From positions 95,657-125,891 of the forward strand of contig MU647191.1 of the NCBI GenBank assembly GCA_026770585.1: a DNA stretch of 30,235 nt, written 5' to 3'. The notes below the pieces were generated by a model. That model saw only the letters and a program-made list of their open reading frames with translations. It searched no databases and had not been told where the DNA came from. Numbering within the stretch: position 1 is the stretch's first letter; every line of letters begins with the position of its first letter. This stretch comes from Baffinella frigidus. Its lineage: Eukaryota > Cryptophyceae > Cryptomonadales > Baffinellaceae. This document shows, piece by piece, positions 17,662 to 26,368 of the stretch. A program made the position numbers and the translations under genes.

Positions 17662-20309
17662 AACATGAACATCAGGCCGCGTCAGCGGCAGTGGCCCTGG
17701 CCACCGTCGCAACCGGAGTACAGGAGACCAAGACGCTCCTTCAACAGTTTATCTCTCAATCTTTGGTTGCCACCGATACCAACATGTCCCGACTCGCAAC
17801 GCTCGAAGAGGGATTGGCAATCACTTCTACCAGATCAGCGGCTGCCTTGGCGGCATCCGAGCAGACCCTTCACGCTCGGGTCACACCACTGATCTCGCAG
17901 CTGATCGAGACCGGGATTTCGACACCCCTCCGCGACATCTCCGCATGCACGGCCTCTCTTCAGGAGTCAGTTCACACCCTGACGGCTCGCGTCAACAGCC
18001 TTCAGCCTGCTAGAACAGACCCTGCGGTGGCCACGCTTTCGGAAGAACTGCGTCAGCTGAAAGAGTCCATCAGCCGACCGGCAGTCGCGTCCGTGACCAA
18101 CCACCTTCCGGACCCCGTTGCCCCCTCGATGGTCCCAGCGACCAGACTTCTTCCTGCAGATGACCCTTCCGAGCCCGCACTCGCTACCTCAAAGATCGCC
18201 TTGATCCCTGATTCAACCGCGACCTCAGCCTTTGGTCGGCCTCAGCTCTCTGCTTCACAACGCGAACGCGCATGGCTGCTAGAACAACAACAAGAGCTTG
18301 AATTCGAGCAGGCTCGGCAACGGGACGATGCCGACCTGCCTGTCCACGAACGTCGGGGCACTCGCCCCACCCACCAACCTCCTCGAAACCACATGGGTGG
18401 CGGCTCCGCTTACACTGGTCGCGGTCCCGGCGGGTTGCCTCCGGCCGTCCCACACGGACCGCCTCGGAACACCTCAATCATTGGAATCGGTTGTAAAGAG
18501 TACAACACTGGCGTTGCCGCCCTTACGCTCTTCACCGGCTCCACCGAAACCGGCAACTATGCCATGACAGCGTTCAACGCTAACATTGCAACCTTGTCGG
18601 ACGTCGGCAAAGCTTGGGAAGATAAAACTCCGATTCACAAATTCACCGGCATGAATCGGGGAGTGGCCGACTCCCCTATTACCGGCGTCTGTGCTACTAG
18701 CTTCCTGAGCTCCGTCGTGGTATACCACTCTTCCAAACGCCACGACAACGTCCGCCTCATGCACCGTGCTATGCGCGCCGACGTTCTGACTAATCTGGCA
18801 GACGCGGTGCGTAGCGACGTTGCTGCTTGCGAAGACGACGCCCCTTGGCACATCTTTGCCCAGCACTTCTTGCAAACCTGTGGCCCCACCGACATTCGGG
18901 CCGCAGTGTGTACCATGATCGCGGACGCCAGCTCCGGCCTGGCTGAGCGTACCTTGATGCAACGTGCTCGCGCCCTCGTCTCTGCCTGGACCAAGGCTCA
19001 GAGCACCTTCTGCGGGGTCTTTCCGGAACTCGACGAACGTGGCGTTCTCCGCCCTCCAGCACACTGCTCTCCGTTCGTTCCCGCCCACGAACAACACGCC
19101 TGTCTGAAACTCTTGTTGACACAAGCCGACCGTACGCAGTTCCTCTGGCACTCGTTCTGCCTCAAGAGTGAGAAATCTCAACAGAACAACCCCGCTGTTC
19201 TTTGGGATTACATCCTTGACTTGCATCCGGACGCTCTGTCCCTGACCATCGCGCCCAAGACAACGAGCCTTCGGATCGGGGATAACAAGCAACCATTCGC
19301 CCACGATGGCCACGTTGTCGCCGTTGTTTCATTGACTGCAGCCAAAGCCCTCGATAGGGAAGCTGACCTCTGGAACAAACACATCTCCGTGGCTCGTGCC
19401 GAATTCACAGCTGAACGCTCGCGCCCGGTCAACAAAGACGTCATGGCATTCTGCCTCGCTGCCGGCCGTTCCGAAGACGAAAATAACTTTCGCCATTCAC
19501 ATGCTCAGTGTTATTTCTGTGGGAAAGAGATTCGGCATCGGAATGAGATCATCCACTCGTATTGGCAGTGCGACGACCGGGCTAAAGCTGAAACCGCCGT
19601 CCGCACCTTGATGGCGCAGAATGCGTTCGACCACGGTCATGACTCTCGAACCTCACAATACATGGAAAGTTACAAAAACTCCCAGCGTGTCGCTAATGAC
19701 CGTCGGGATTGGCGTGACAACTCCCGGGAGAGTGATCGAGACCAGAGCTTTTCCAGGCAGCCCTCTCGCGAGCGCCAACAATGGCAGGATGCGTCACGAC
19801 ACGACCTTTACCCCCCCACACGGGGTGACGGTCGTTCAAGTCGTGACCCTTCCCGGGAGGCACTTGCCGGCTCTCGCCGGGACGGCCCCCGTCAACCGCC
19901 GTCGCGACCTCGGCCCGATCCACCCCGTGAGAAACCCACGCAGCTTGCGCCTCCGCGACGGGGCCCTTCGTACAACGACGTGTCCCGCCACCCCTCGGAG
20001 CGGAACACTTGCCAGCCCTCTCGTTCCAAACAATTCGAAGCTAGCCGCCAAGCTGACGCCGCGGGCGAAGCTGCACCTCACCGACCTGAGGCCCGCCCGG
20101 TCGCTGCTGTCAAGGACACTCGGCAGCCACCTCGTTCCACGCGATTCTCTCAACCCGCCGTCAACAAGATCGATTTGTTCGAGAATTCCGCTCACGCCTC
20201 CAACAGCGACCGCTCTTACCCGTCCTCCGAAGACGACGATCACCCATCGGATGACGACGCCGCCGCCCAGGCTCCACCACGGAACCAGCCGGCGGAAAAC
20301 GCTTCCTGA
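17448..20309 (+). CDS. gag: Gag-like structural protein with coiled coil, capsid-like core and unusual zinc knuckle
   Basis: Expected role: assembly of the virus-like particle and packaging of the element RNA in the cytoplasm. Residues ~42-205 form a helical coiled-coil region (QQFISQSLVATD, LRQLKESIS). Residues ~345-665 are globular and would hold the capsid domain by position; I see no diagnostic capsid motif. A zinc knuckle follows: C688, C691, H703, C708, that is C-x2-C-x11-H-x4-C, longer than the usual C-x2-C-x4-H-x4-C. After it comes an Arg/Ser-rich basic region and then an acidic tail (SSEDDDHPSDDDA). The given start is a GTG. The first ATG is at residue 113, already inside the coiled coil, so gag probably begins by frameshift from ORF6 or at a non-AUG codon. 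Protease follows in the -1 frame. Confidence 0.75.
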   Translation: MPPVSVVQQPAGDLSTSPIVNVDGSTPSEGSTPSARDDHAQQSAWTIIQARLQAQNVQYTELRQGHVDATLKHEHQAASAAVALATVATGVQETKTLLQQFISQSLVATDTNMSRLATLEEGLAITSTRSAAALAASEQTLHARVTPLISQLIETGISTPLRDISACTASLQESVHTLTARVNSLQPARTDPAVATLSEELRQLKESISRPAVASVTNHLPDPVAPSMVPATRLLPADDPSEPALATSKIALIPDSTATSAFGRPQLSASQRERAWLLEQQQELEFEQARQRDDADLPVHERRGTRPTHQPPRNHMGGGSAYTGRGPGGLPPAVPHGPPRNTSIIGIGCKEYNTGVAALTLFTGSTETGNYAMTAFNANIATLSDVGKAWEDKTPIHKFTGMNRGVADSPITGVCATSFLSSVVVYHSSKRHDNVRLMHRAMRADVLTNLADAVRSDVAACEDDAPWHIFAQHFLQTCGPTDIRAAVCTMIADASSGLAERTLMQRARALVSAWTKAQSTFCGVFPELDERGVLRPPAHCSPFVPAHEQHACLKLLLTQADRTQFLWHSFCLKSEKSQQNNPAVLWDYILDLHPDALSLTIAPKTTSLRIGDNKQPFAHDGHVVAVVSLTAAKALDREADLWNKHISVARAEFTAERSRPVNKDVMAFCLAAGRSEDENNFRHSHAQCYFCGKEIRHRNEIIHSYWQCDDRAKAETAVRTLMAQNAFDHGHDSRTSQYMESYKNSQRVANDRRDWRDNSRESDRDQSFSRQPSRERQQWQDASRHDLYPPTRGDGRSSRDPSREALAGSRRDGPRQPPSRPRPDPPREKPTQLAPPRRGPSYNDVSRHPSERNTCQPSRSKQFEASRQADAAGEAAPHRPEARPVAAVKDTRQPPRSTRFSQPAVNKIDLFENSAHASNSDRSYPSSEDDDHPSDDDAAAQAPPRNQPAENAS

Positions 20310-20335
20310 GCTGCCCTGCAGAGGACGCACCGGGT

Positions 20336-21604
20336 TTGACACCCGGCCCCTCACCGGTCACACCGGTGCAGGGACATTTACCAGGAATGTCGTCCTCCGC
20401 AGCTCACCGCCCTCCCCCTGGTGACCCTCCAAGCGACGATACCCCTGTGGGCATCGCATTGACGTCCGGCCCTGTGGACGCCACCGCGGCCTTCACGTCC
20501 AACTGCGCACCCGAGGCAGCTCATAACCAGAGCACGTTGCCACGCAGCGTCCTCCTGCTTTCCGGGGATTGTTCAACCCACCAGCCTTTTCGAGTGCTGT
20601 GGGACAGTGGCTCCAGCCATTGCGTGCTGTCTCCATCTGCTGCCAGGACACTTGGCTTTGCCGTGCCCGAAACGCCGTCTGGTCACGGCACGATGACCGT
20701 CGCTGACGGTTCCAATGGTTCTATCTACGGCTGGACCCCCTCGGACGTGCGGGTCCGCCTCCCACGCCACACCTTGGACGACTCCGGCAAAACACGCCTT
20801 AGTCATCTCCCAGGTATGCGTTGCGTGGTCGCCGACATTTCGGAAGACGTTATCATTGGGTACGACTACATCCGGGCATATCAAGGAGGCTTCGTGCTTT
20901 GGGATCAGGTCGCGTGGTACCGCCTTTCTACCTCTTCCGACGAAGCCTCTCCGGCTGTTCTGATTTCTCTACTCGGAACCTCCGGCGGTATCAACAAGCA
21001 TTATCAATTCCACGATGATATTCTTGGCCCCTCCGTGTCTGCACACTTCTGCGAAGTTCCGTCGAGTGCCTCCCCAGGGCACAGTGGACCACCACATGGT
21101 CCCCTCCGGGACCTTCCGGCACCAAACGCAAATAAAACGAGAAAGGCCGCCGCTCGACTCATCCAGTACGCTAAACTTTACCCCCACATAGTTCATCACG
21201 CGGAGGTCAAGTTCACCGACACAATGATGCCGGACGCCACCTTGTTCTCGTCCAGTACGGACTTGCACGCCGCGCCCCTTCCTGAACCCACCGCAGACCC
21301 GCGGCGCGAGAAAGCATGGGCAGCGATTCAGCACCGTTTCAAACGGGTGTTCGTGAAACCTGACTCCTTACCCCCCTACCGGGCGGTGAATGGCAGCTGT
21401 AACATTAAACCAGGCTGCTCTATCCCCCCTCGGGCCGGTGTCGGCCGATTGAGCCAGGAGGAAATCACATGTACCAAGTCATCCTCACAGACTACCTTGA
21501 GAAGGGTTGGATCCGCCCCAGCTACTCCCGCACCGCCGCCCGCCTTTTCTTCGTCACCAAACCCAACGGCGGGCTCCGTTCCGTCGTTGATTACCGTGCT
21601 TTGA
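20336..21604 (+). CDS. Retropepsin (aspartic protease) and start of RT
   Basis: Cleaves the polyprotein during particle maturation. The frame is open from 20255 and overlaps the end of gag by ~50 nt in the -1 relation. There is no ATG; TTG at 20336 is only a nominal start, so gag-protease frameshifting is likely. The active site is LWDSGSSH, with Asp90-Ser-Gly at 20603. ADISEDVIIGYDYI near residue 173 fits the second conserved segment (normally ILG). From about residue 320 the sequence enters the RT N-terminal region (REKAWAAIQHRF, IPPRAGVGRLSQEEI). RT homology then moves to the -1 frame near 21465, so the last ~45 residues of this frame are likely out-of-frame readthrough. GAAAAC-type (20295-20300) and CCCCCCT (21424-21430) runs are possible slip sites, unproven. 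Confidence 0.85.
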   Translation: MTPGPSPVTPVQGHLPGMSSSAAHRPPPGDPPSDDTPVGIALTSGPVDATAAFTSNCAPEAAHNQSTLPRSVLLLSGDCSTHQPFRVLWDSGSSHCVLSPSAARTLGFAVPETPSGHGTMTVADGSNGSIYGWTPSDVRVRLPRHTLDDSGKTRLSHLPGMRCVVADISEDVIIGYDYIRAYQGGFVLWDQVAWYRLSTSSDEASPAVLISLLGTSGGINKHYQFHDDILGPSVSAHFCEVPSSASPGHSGPPHGPLRDLPAPNANKTRKAAARLIQYAKLYPHIVHHAEVKFTDTMMPDATLFSSSTDLHAAPLPEPTADPRREKAWAAIQHRFKRVFVKPDSLPPYRAVNGSCNIKPGCSIPPRAGVGRLSQEEITCTKSSSQTTLRRVGSAPATPAPPPAFSSSPNPTAGSVPSLITVL

Positions 21605-22449
21605 ACGAGGTGCTCGAGACTCAATACTTTCCTCCCCCTGAATGGAGCAACATCGTGAATCAGTTGGGAGACTCTAAGTTGTTCAGCAGTTTCGACTGTT
21701 CGGATTTCTTTTTCCAAAACCGTCTCCGAGACGAGGATTCCTGGCTCACCGCCTTCTCAACCTGCTTTGGCCAGTTTGAATGGCGCGTGTGCCCGCAGGG
21801 CCTTGCCTCTAGCCCGGCGGTCGCCCAACGTCTGTTTAGCAGTATTCTCCAATCACTGCCCTGCGTTCTGCCCGACCTCAGCAAACACCCCACGGAACGC
21901 CGTAATCTGCTCGCCGAAAACGCGGCAGTCTTCCTCGACGATTCTCTCCTCCACGGTGGCTCTTTCGATGAACACCTCGCATTCATCTACTCGTTTCTCT
22001 ACGCCATGGAGGAACAGGAACTCCACCTGTCCGCCCCTAAGACACAGTTCATGCAGGACCGATGCAACTACCTGGGGCATGTCCTGTCCGCCGAAGGGGT
22101 CTCCGTACAGCCCGAGCGAGTGGCTGCACTGCGGGAGTGGCCGGTGCCTACCTCCACCACCGACGTGCGCGCCTTCCTGGGTTTCTGCGTTTACCTCCGG
22201 CGCCACATCGAGGGGTTTGGCAACTACGCTGCTCCTCTCGCCGCTCTCACTAGTAAAAACGTACCATTCACATGGGGCCCCCAAGAGCAGACAGCATTCG
22301 AATCACTGCGCGATGTGTGTTGCTCTCCGCGGGTGCTGTCGACCCCACGCCCCGGCCTTCCGTACCAACTGCGCTGCGACGCCTCAGGTTTCGCCGCTGG
22401 ATGTAGCCTGTGGCAACTTCACACCCTCGACGACGGCGTCACCTTGTAG
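21469..22449 (+). CDS. pol: Reverse transcriptase and first part of RNase H, ended by an in-frame TAG
   Basis: Copies the element RNA into DNA. The order of motifs is typical of Ty3/gypsy RT: EKGWIRPSYS, FVTKPNGGLRSVVDYRALN, then FSSFDCSDFFF with catalytic Asp76 (21694), PQGLASSPA, and FLDD with Asp157 and Asp158 (21937-21942). FLDD replaces the more common Y-x-D-D and is a tolerated change in some RTs. GHVLSAEG, AFLGFCVYLRRHIEGF and the connection region follow. RNase H begins with LRCDASG, where Asp304 (22378) is the first catalytic residue. The TAG at 22447-22449 cuts RNase H between its first and second catalytic residues, and the same frame continues beyond it. The frame is open back to 21409; the ATG at 21469 is inside the conserved domain. 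Confidence 0.9.
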   Translation: MYQVILTDYLEKGWIRPSYSRTAARLFFVTKPNGGLRSVVDYRALNEVLETQYFPPPEWSNIVNQLGDSKLFSSFDCSDFFFQNRLRDEDSWLTAFSTCFGQFEWRVCPQGLASSPAVAQRLFSSILQSLPCVLPDLSKHPTERRNLLAENAAVFLDDSLLHGGSFDEHLAFIYSFLYAMEEQELHLSAPKTQFMQDRCNYLGHVLSAEGVSVQPERVAALREWPVPTSTTDVRAFLGFCVYLRRHIEGFGNYAAPLAALTSKNVPFTWGPQEQTAFESLRDVCCSPRVLSTPRPGLPYQLRCDASGFAAGCSLWQLHTLDDGVTL

Positions 22450-24096
22450 AGACCGATTGAGTTCAGATCGAAGAGCTTCAATACCGCTGAGCGATCTAAG
22501 GCCGCACATGCCCGGGAATTGTTGTCTTTCATCGGAGCGTTGAAATATTTCCGACCCTTCCTCTCGGGAATTTCCTTCAGTGTTATCACTGACTCCAGCG
22601 CCGTCGCCTGGCTGAAGACAAGCAAAGACCTGTCGCCGTCCTTCCAGCGCTGGTGGGCCTACGTGAGCTCTTTCAAATTCATCATCCAGCACCGCCCCGG
22701 CAAGCAAATCGTCACGGAGGACGCCCTGTCTCGTCGCCCTGACCTTGTCGATCCCGCTCAACCCTACGACATGTTGTCACTCCCGGACCCAGATGAGTTC
22801 GGTCTTCCTGACCCAACCAACGTGAACCCATCGTCATCGCTCGCGGCCCCGCTCATCCTTCCCAGTCATTCTCGCCCGCCACTGGACCATGACGGCGTGC
22901 TGATTTTGGATCAGGATCAGCGTGATCTTGTTACCGACGCCGACCTTGAGTCCATGTTCCCCGGACGGGCCCTGGTTACTTGCTCGACCATCGACGTGGA
23001 ATACGCTGCGACATACCCCTTTCGGGTGGTCAGCCGCGCATCCCACCAGGCGGCAGGCCTGCCTGCCGCGACAGATCCACCGACCAACGAGCCTGTTCCT
23101 GCCGCTCGACGCCGGCGCTGTCCTCCGGCTCGCGATCCGGTCACCGAGGTGGACAGCCCTGTTCCCGAGCGTCCTGAACCTCCTGAGTTGCCCCCGGCGT
23201 CCGCTCCAGCTGCCACATCTCAATCACAAACAGATGCCGCAAGATCGGATTCGGCCTCCCTCGATCACGTTATCACTTATGCGTTCTTCGGTCCTCCGAC
23301 TCCCGACAATGTCAGACCCCCGAGCACATCACCTTTCTGGGATGAGACGCACCCGCTGCTGCAGGATTTTCCGACGACTGTGTCCTTGAAACCAAAGGTC
23401 ACTAACCTGGTCCCCGACGGCTGTGCCGGGTATCTGTTCAACATGTTTACGCAACCCCTTCGTCGCTCGGCTCGGCACGCTCCCCCGGCCTCACCGCCCG
23501 CGCCTCTGGAGCCGCCGCAACTGTCCACTCTGGGGTCGACCACGGCCGATGTCTCCCGGCCTGTCTCTCAGAGCGGCCATGACCTCCAACTCGATCACCA
23601 CGTTGTTGCTTGGAGGACGGTGCACATGGTCGCCCCACGCCCCAAGCCACCGGTGGGCCCTCCCCCTCCATCTGCAACCTGCGCCGCACCATTGCCACCA
23701 GCTGACCCCTCCCTTTCCGAAGACGAGGTCATTGCCGATGACCCGCCCGACGCGCCCTGGTTGGCCGGCCTGCAACGTTTTGGTCCACCACCTGAACCTG
23801 GAGACGCCAACGTAACCCACCACACGTCCCCGGCCTTTGTCACGCCCGCCTGGCTCGAGGATTTGCACGCGGAGTGGTCGGACCCTCAGGTGTTCCTGGA
23901 CCTTTGGCGACCACACTGGATTGCTACTTTTACACCTTTGTACGCCACCCAGCCAAAATGGCAGCGCCTCTGGCGCAACGGCGCCGGACGTCCCCACCAG
24001 GGCTTCTTCACCCGCGGTGGTCTCCTGTTCAAAACTGGGTTCTACAGTGATCGTCTGTGCGTTCCATGCCCCTCGGCTCGGATCGAAATCCTGTGA
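22450..24096 (+). CDS. pol: Rest of RNase H plus a long proline-rich spacer before integrase
   Basis: Directly continues the RT frame after the TAG. RNase H degrades the RNA strand of the RNA:DNA hybrid. FRSKSFNTAERSKAAHARELL holds the catalytic Glu (22516), FSVITDSSAVAWL holds an Asp (22591), and FIIQHRPGKQIVTEDALSRRPD closes the domain. Between about 22750 and 23830 comes a Pro/Ser/Ala-rich spacer of roughly 350 residues, not usual between RNase H and integrase in Ty3/gypsy. It contains small structured-looking islands (LDHVITYAFFGPPTPDNVRP, VPDGCAGYLFNMFTQPL). The integrase N-terminal extension (WLEDLHAEWSDPQVF, LLFKTGFYSDRLCVP) follows. A TGA at 24094-24096 ends the frame just upstream of the integrase zinc finger, which continues in the same frame. 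Confidence 0.85.
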   Translation, partial: RPIEFRSKSFNTAERSKAAHARELLSFIGALKYFRPFLSGISFSVITDSSAVAWLKTSKDLSPSFQRWWAYVSSFKFIIQHRPGKQIVTEDALSRRPDLVDPAQPYDMLSLPDPDEFGLPDPTNVNPSSSLAAPLILPSHSRPPLDHDGVLILDQDQRDLVTDADLESMFPGRALVTCSTIDVEYAATYPFRVVSRASHQAAGLPAATDPPTNEPVPAARRRRCPPARDPVTEVDSPVPERPEPPELPPASAPAATSQSQTDAARSDSASLDHVITYAFFGPPTPDNVRPPSTSPFWDETHPLLQDFPTTVSLKPKVTNLVPDGCAGYLFNMFTQPLRRSARHAPPASPPAPLEPPQLSTLGSTTADVSRPVSQSGHDLQLDHHVVAWRTVHMVAPRPKPPVGPPPPSATCAAPLPPADPSLSEDEVIADDPPDAPWLAGLQRFGPPPEPGDANVTHHTSPAFVTPAWLEDLHAEWSDPQVFLDLWRPHWIATFTPLYATQPKWQRLWRNGAGRPHQGFFTRGGLLFKTGFYSDRLCVPCPSARIEIL

Positions 24097-25812
24097 CGCC
24101 CGCACGATTCTGCCCCGGCAGGTCATTGCGGCCGGCACAAAACCGCTGCTCGGGTCCAGGAACGTTATTACTGGGGTGGCATGTGGGCTGACATCAACAA
24201 ATACGTCCTCTCTTGTGTGACGTGTCAACGCAATCGCGCCGTGAAACGCTCACCCTGGGGGGAAGCTCATCTCATCGGGACTCCCGATTTCCCCTGGCGA
24301 ATCCTCCAGATTGACTGGACGGTTGGGTTTCCCGTGTCAATTCATGCAGGTCGGGCCTGCGATAGCATCCTCACGTTTATCGACCGCCTGTCCGGCATGT
24401 GCCGCTTTGTCCCTGCGGCTGCCGCCGACACTGCCGAGGACACCGCCGTTCACCTGATCAACAACGTGATCCGACACCATGGTTGCCCGGAGAGAATCAT
24501 CGCTGACAACGACACTAGGTTGCGAGCCGGGTTTTGGCAAGCTCTGACGGCTCGCCTTGGGGTTGCAATGCGCCACACCAGCGCCTACAACCCCAAAGCA
24601 AATGGGAAAGTGGAGGTCTCGCACGCAACCCTGTACGACATCTTGCGTGCCATGGTCTCCCGGTGGGGTGAAAACTGGGCCGACCACCTTCCCATGGCCG
24701 AATTCGCCTTCAACAGTAGCGTCTGCGCCAGCGCCGGATTCTCACCATTCGAGGTGGCCTACGGTCGACGCCCCGCGTTTGCCGGGGATATCCCCGGCGT
24801 TCGTTCCTCAGTGCCCCGCGCCGAAGCCGCTGCTACCCGCATTCTCGCTCTTACCACTGCGTGTCGTGACCACTTCGAATCTTCACAAATGGATAACCAG
24901 GAGAAAGTGTCCCGGCGACCCGACGTTCCTATCCGGGTCGGCGACCTCGTTCTCCTGTCCACCAAGAACCTGGTGACCCTGAAAGACAGGACAGCATGCC
25001 CGCCCCGTAGTTCTCGCTTCGTTGGTCCTTTCCGGGTCGTGAAACCACCTGCCACCGAGCCATCTCCCACGGGCGGCCCGTCCAAAAACTACGCTTGGCT
25101 GGCCCTCCCGCTGACTTTGGGTGACATCCGTCAACCTTTAAGCCTCAGTCGCATGCGGCGTTTTCTCGACCGCCCACCTCACCTCGGCGGAACGCCTTTC
25201 GTGACGCCTCAACTGTCTCTCGCCGCTGACTGGGCCCGTCACGCGGGCGCGCACATTGACCGCGCAACAGCAGAACAACTCGCCGAGTTCTGCGTGGGTC
25301 ACTGCCTGGAATTGAACCTGCCTGCAGACTACTTCTCGGCAAGCCACCGCCTGCCCTATAACGAACCTCGTGCGGTCCGTGTGTACGACACCTGGCGCGC
25401 AACACCTCGATCTCCCCTCCAGGTGGCGGTGTTTCTGTTAGATCTACCCTTGCTGAACGACCCTAACGGAATGGAGTTCGAAACCGGTATGCTCGACGTA
25501 CGGGCTGCGCCTAACGTTCCCCTCGCCATTCACTGGAGCCTGACTCGGGCACTGCATGCGTCCTTCCCCGGGCTGACGTATCTCAAAGATCTGCTCCCGC
25601 ACGCAGATTCCTCTGTGGTGTTCAAAAACACCCTTGTGCCGATTCACGGTGTCGTGGCCAACCGTTTATCAGGGGGGAAGACGCCTACGCAAGAATTCCT
25701 CGTCCAGTTCTCTGAACACGACTACGAAAACAGCGCATGGATTAAACAGAAATTTGTCCCCCAAATCTTTGTAGACGAATTTTGGCAACGTGGGGACAAC
25801 GCACCACCCTAG
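24097..25812 (+). CDS. pol: Integrase with HHCC finger, D,D35E core, GPF module and chromodomain-like C-terminus
   Basis: Inserts the DNA copy into the host chromosome. Homology starts right after the TGA, before the first ATG at 24181, so the frame is annotated from 24097. The zinc finger is H at 24103, H at 24124, C at 24214 and C at 24223. The catalytic core has Asp at 24313 (QIDWT), Asp at 24505 (IADNDTRL) and Glu at 24613 (NGKVEVSH), with exactly 35 residues between the last two. RFVGPFRV at 25015-25038 is the GPF/Y module. The C-terminal ~60 residues (HGVVANRLSGG, EFLVQFSEHDYENSAW, IFVDEFWQR) fit a divergent chromodomain, which in chromoviruses guides insertion to modified histones. About 120 residues of unrecognised sequence lie between these two. 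Ends at TAG 25810-25812. Confidence 0.9.
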   Translation, partial: RPHDSAPAGHCGRHKTAARVQERYYWGGMWADINKYVLSCVTCQRNRAVKRSPWGEAHLIGTPDFPWRILQIDWTVGFPVSIHAGRACDSILTFIDRLSGMCRFVPAAAADTAEDTAVHLINNVIRHHGCPERIIADNDTRLRAGFWQALTARLGVAMRHTSAYNPKANGKVEVSHATLYDILRAMVSRWGENWADHLPMAEFAFNSSVCASAGFSPFEVAYGRRPAFAGDIPGVRSSVPRAEAAATRILALTTACRDHFESSQMDNQEKVSRRPDVPIRVGDLVLLSTKNLVTLKDRTACPPRSSRFVGPFRVVKPPATEPSPTGGPSKNYAWLALPLTLGDIRQPLSLSRMRRFLDRPPHLGGTPFVTPQLSLAADWARHAGAHIDRATAEQLAEFCVGHCLELNLPADYFSASHRLPYNEPRAVRVYDTWRATPRSPLQVAVFLLDLPLLNDPNGMEFETGMLDVRAAPNVPLAIHWSLTRALHASFPGLTYLKDLLPHADSSVVFKNTLVPIHGVVANRLSGGKTPTQEFLVQFSEHDYENSAWIKQKFVPQIFVDEFWQRGDNAPP

Positions 25813-25912
25813 ACCCACAGGGGACGTGGGCGGTTACCTACGACACGGTATCTCCTTGGGCAAATCCCCCTGAGACGAGTGGGAGGACCCCCGGCGCCAC
25901 CCCCTCCGACCT

Positions 25913-25939
25913 TTGGTGAAGGGGCGACATCGCCCCTTC
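25913..25939 (+). promoter_or_regulatory. Internal copy of the polypurine tract within a perfect hairpin
   Basis: TTGGTGAAGGGGC at 25913-25925 is identical to 27693-27705 next to the 3' LTR. It overlaps an inverted repeat, GAAGGGGCGA (25918-25927) with TCGCCCCTTC (25930-25939). It could act as an extra plus-strand priming site, as central polypurine tracts do in some retroelements, or simply be a duplicated 3' end sequence. Confidence 0.4.
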
Positions 25940-26368
25940 CCGGTGTACCTGCTAAAGACCTCCCAGCAGAAACACCCTCCCTTCACGCTCGGTGAAGGCA
26001 ACCCGCCTTCCCTTGCGATCGGCCAGGGAACTTACGTTCGCTCCCGATTACGGATTCCGGATCTCGAATCTTATTACCATCCAAACGGGACGCCCCCCCC
26101 CTCGGGGAAGGGGCGTGGCCCGCTCTCGGGGAAAAGACTTACGTCCTCTCGTCGACCAAACGGATCCTCCGTGGAACTACCAAGCCGATCGACTTACTAA
26201 CACCGATATCTCACTGCGGGGGATCACAGATCTCCCTCCTTCGGAGCGACACCAGCCCCGACGTTATCGGCTCGGAATTAACCCCACGATCCTGTATGAC
26301 CCAAATCGCACAGTTCCACACAAAGACTGACAACCGTTCGTTTTATTCACACTCACTTTACACCCCGA

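Noticed and set aside
6868-24096. A nonstandard genetic code in which TAG and TGA are sense codons
   Set aside because: It would join some ORFs, but the frame changes would remain, and gag, ORF2, ORF3 and integrase end convincingly at TGA or TAG. The lack of TAA stops is expected in GC-rich DNA.
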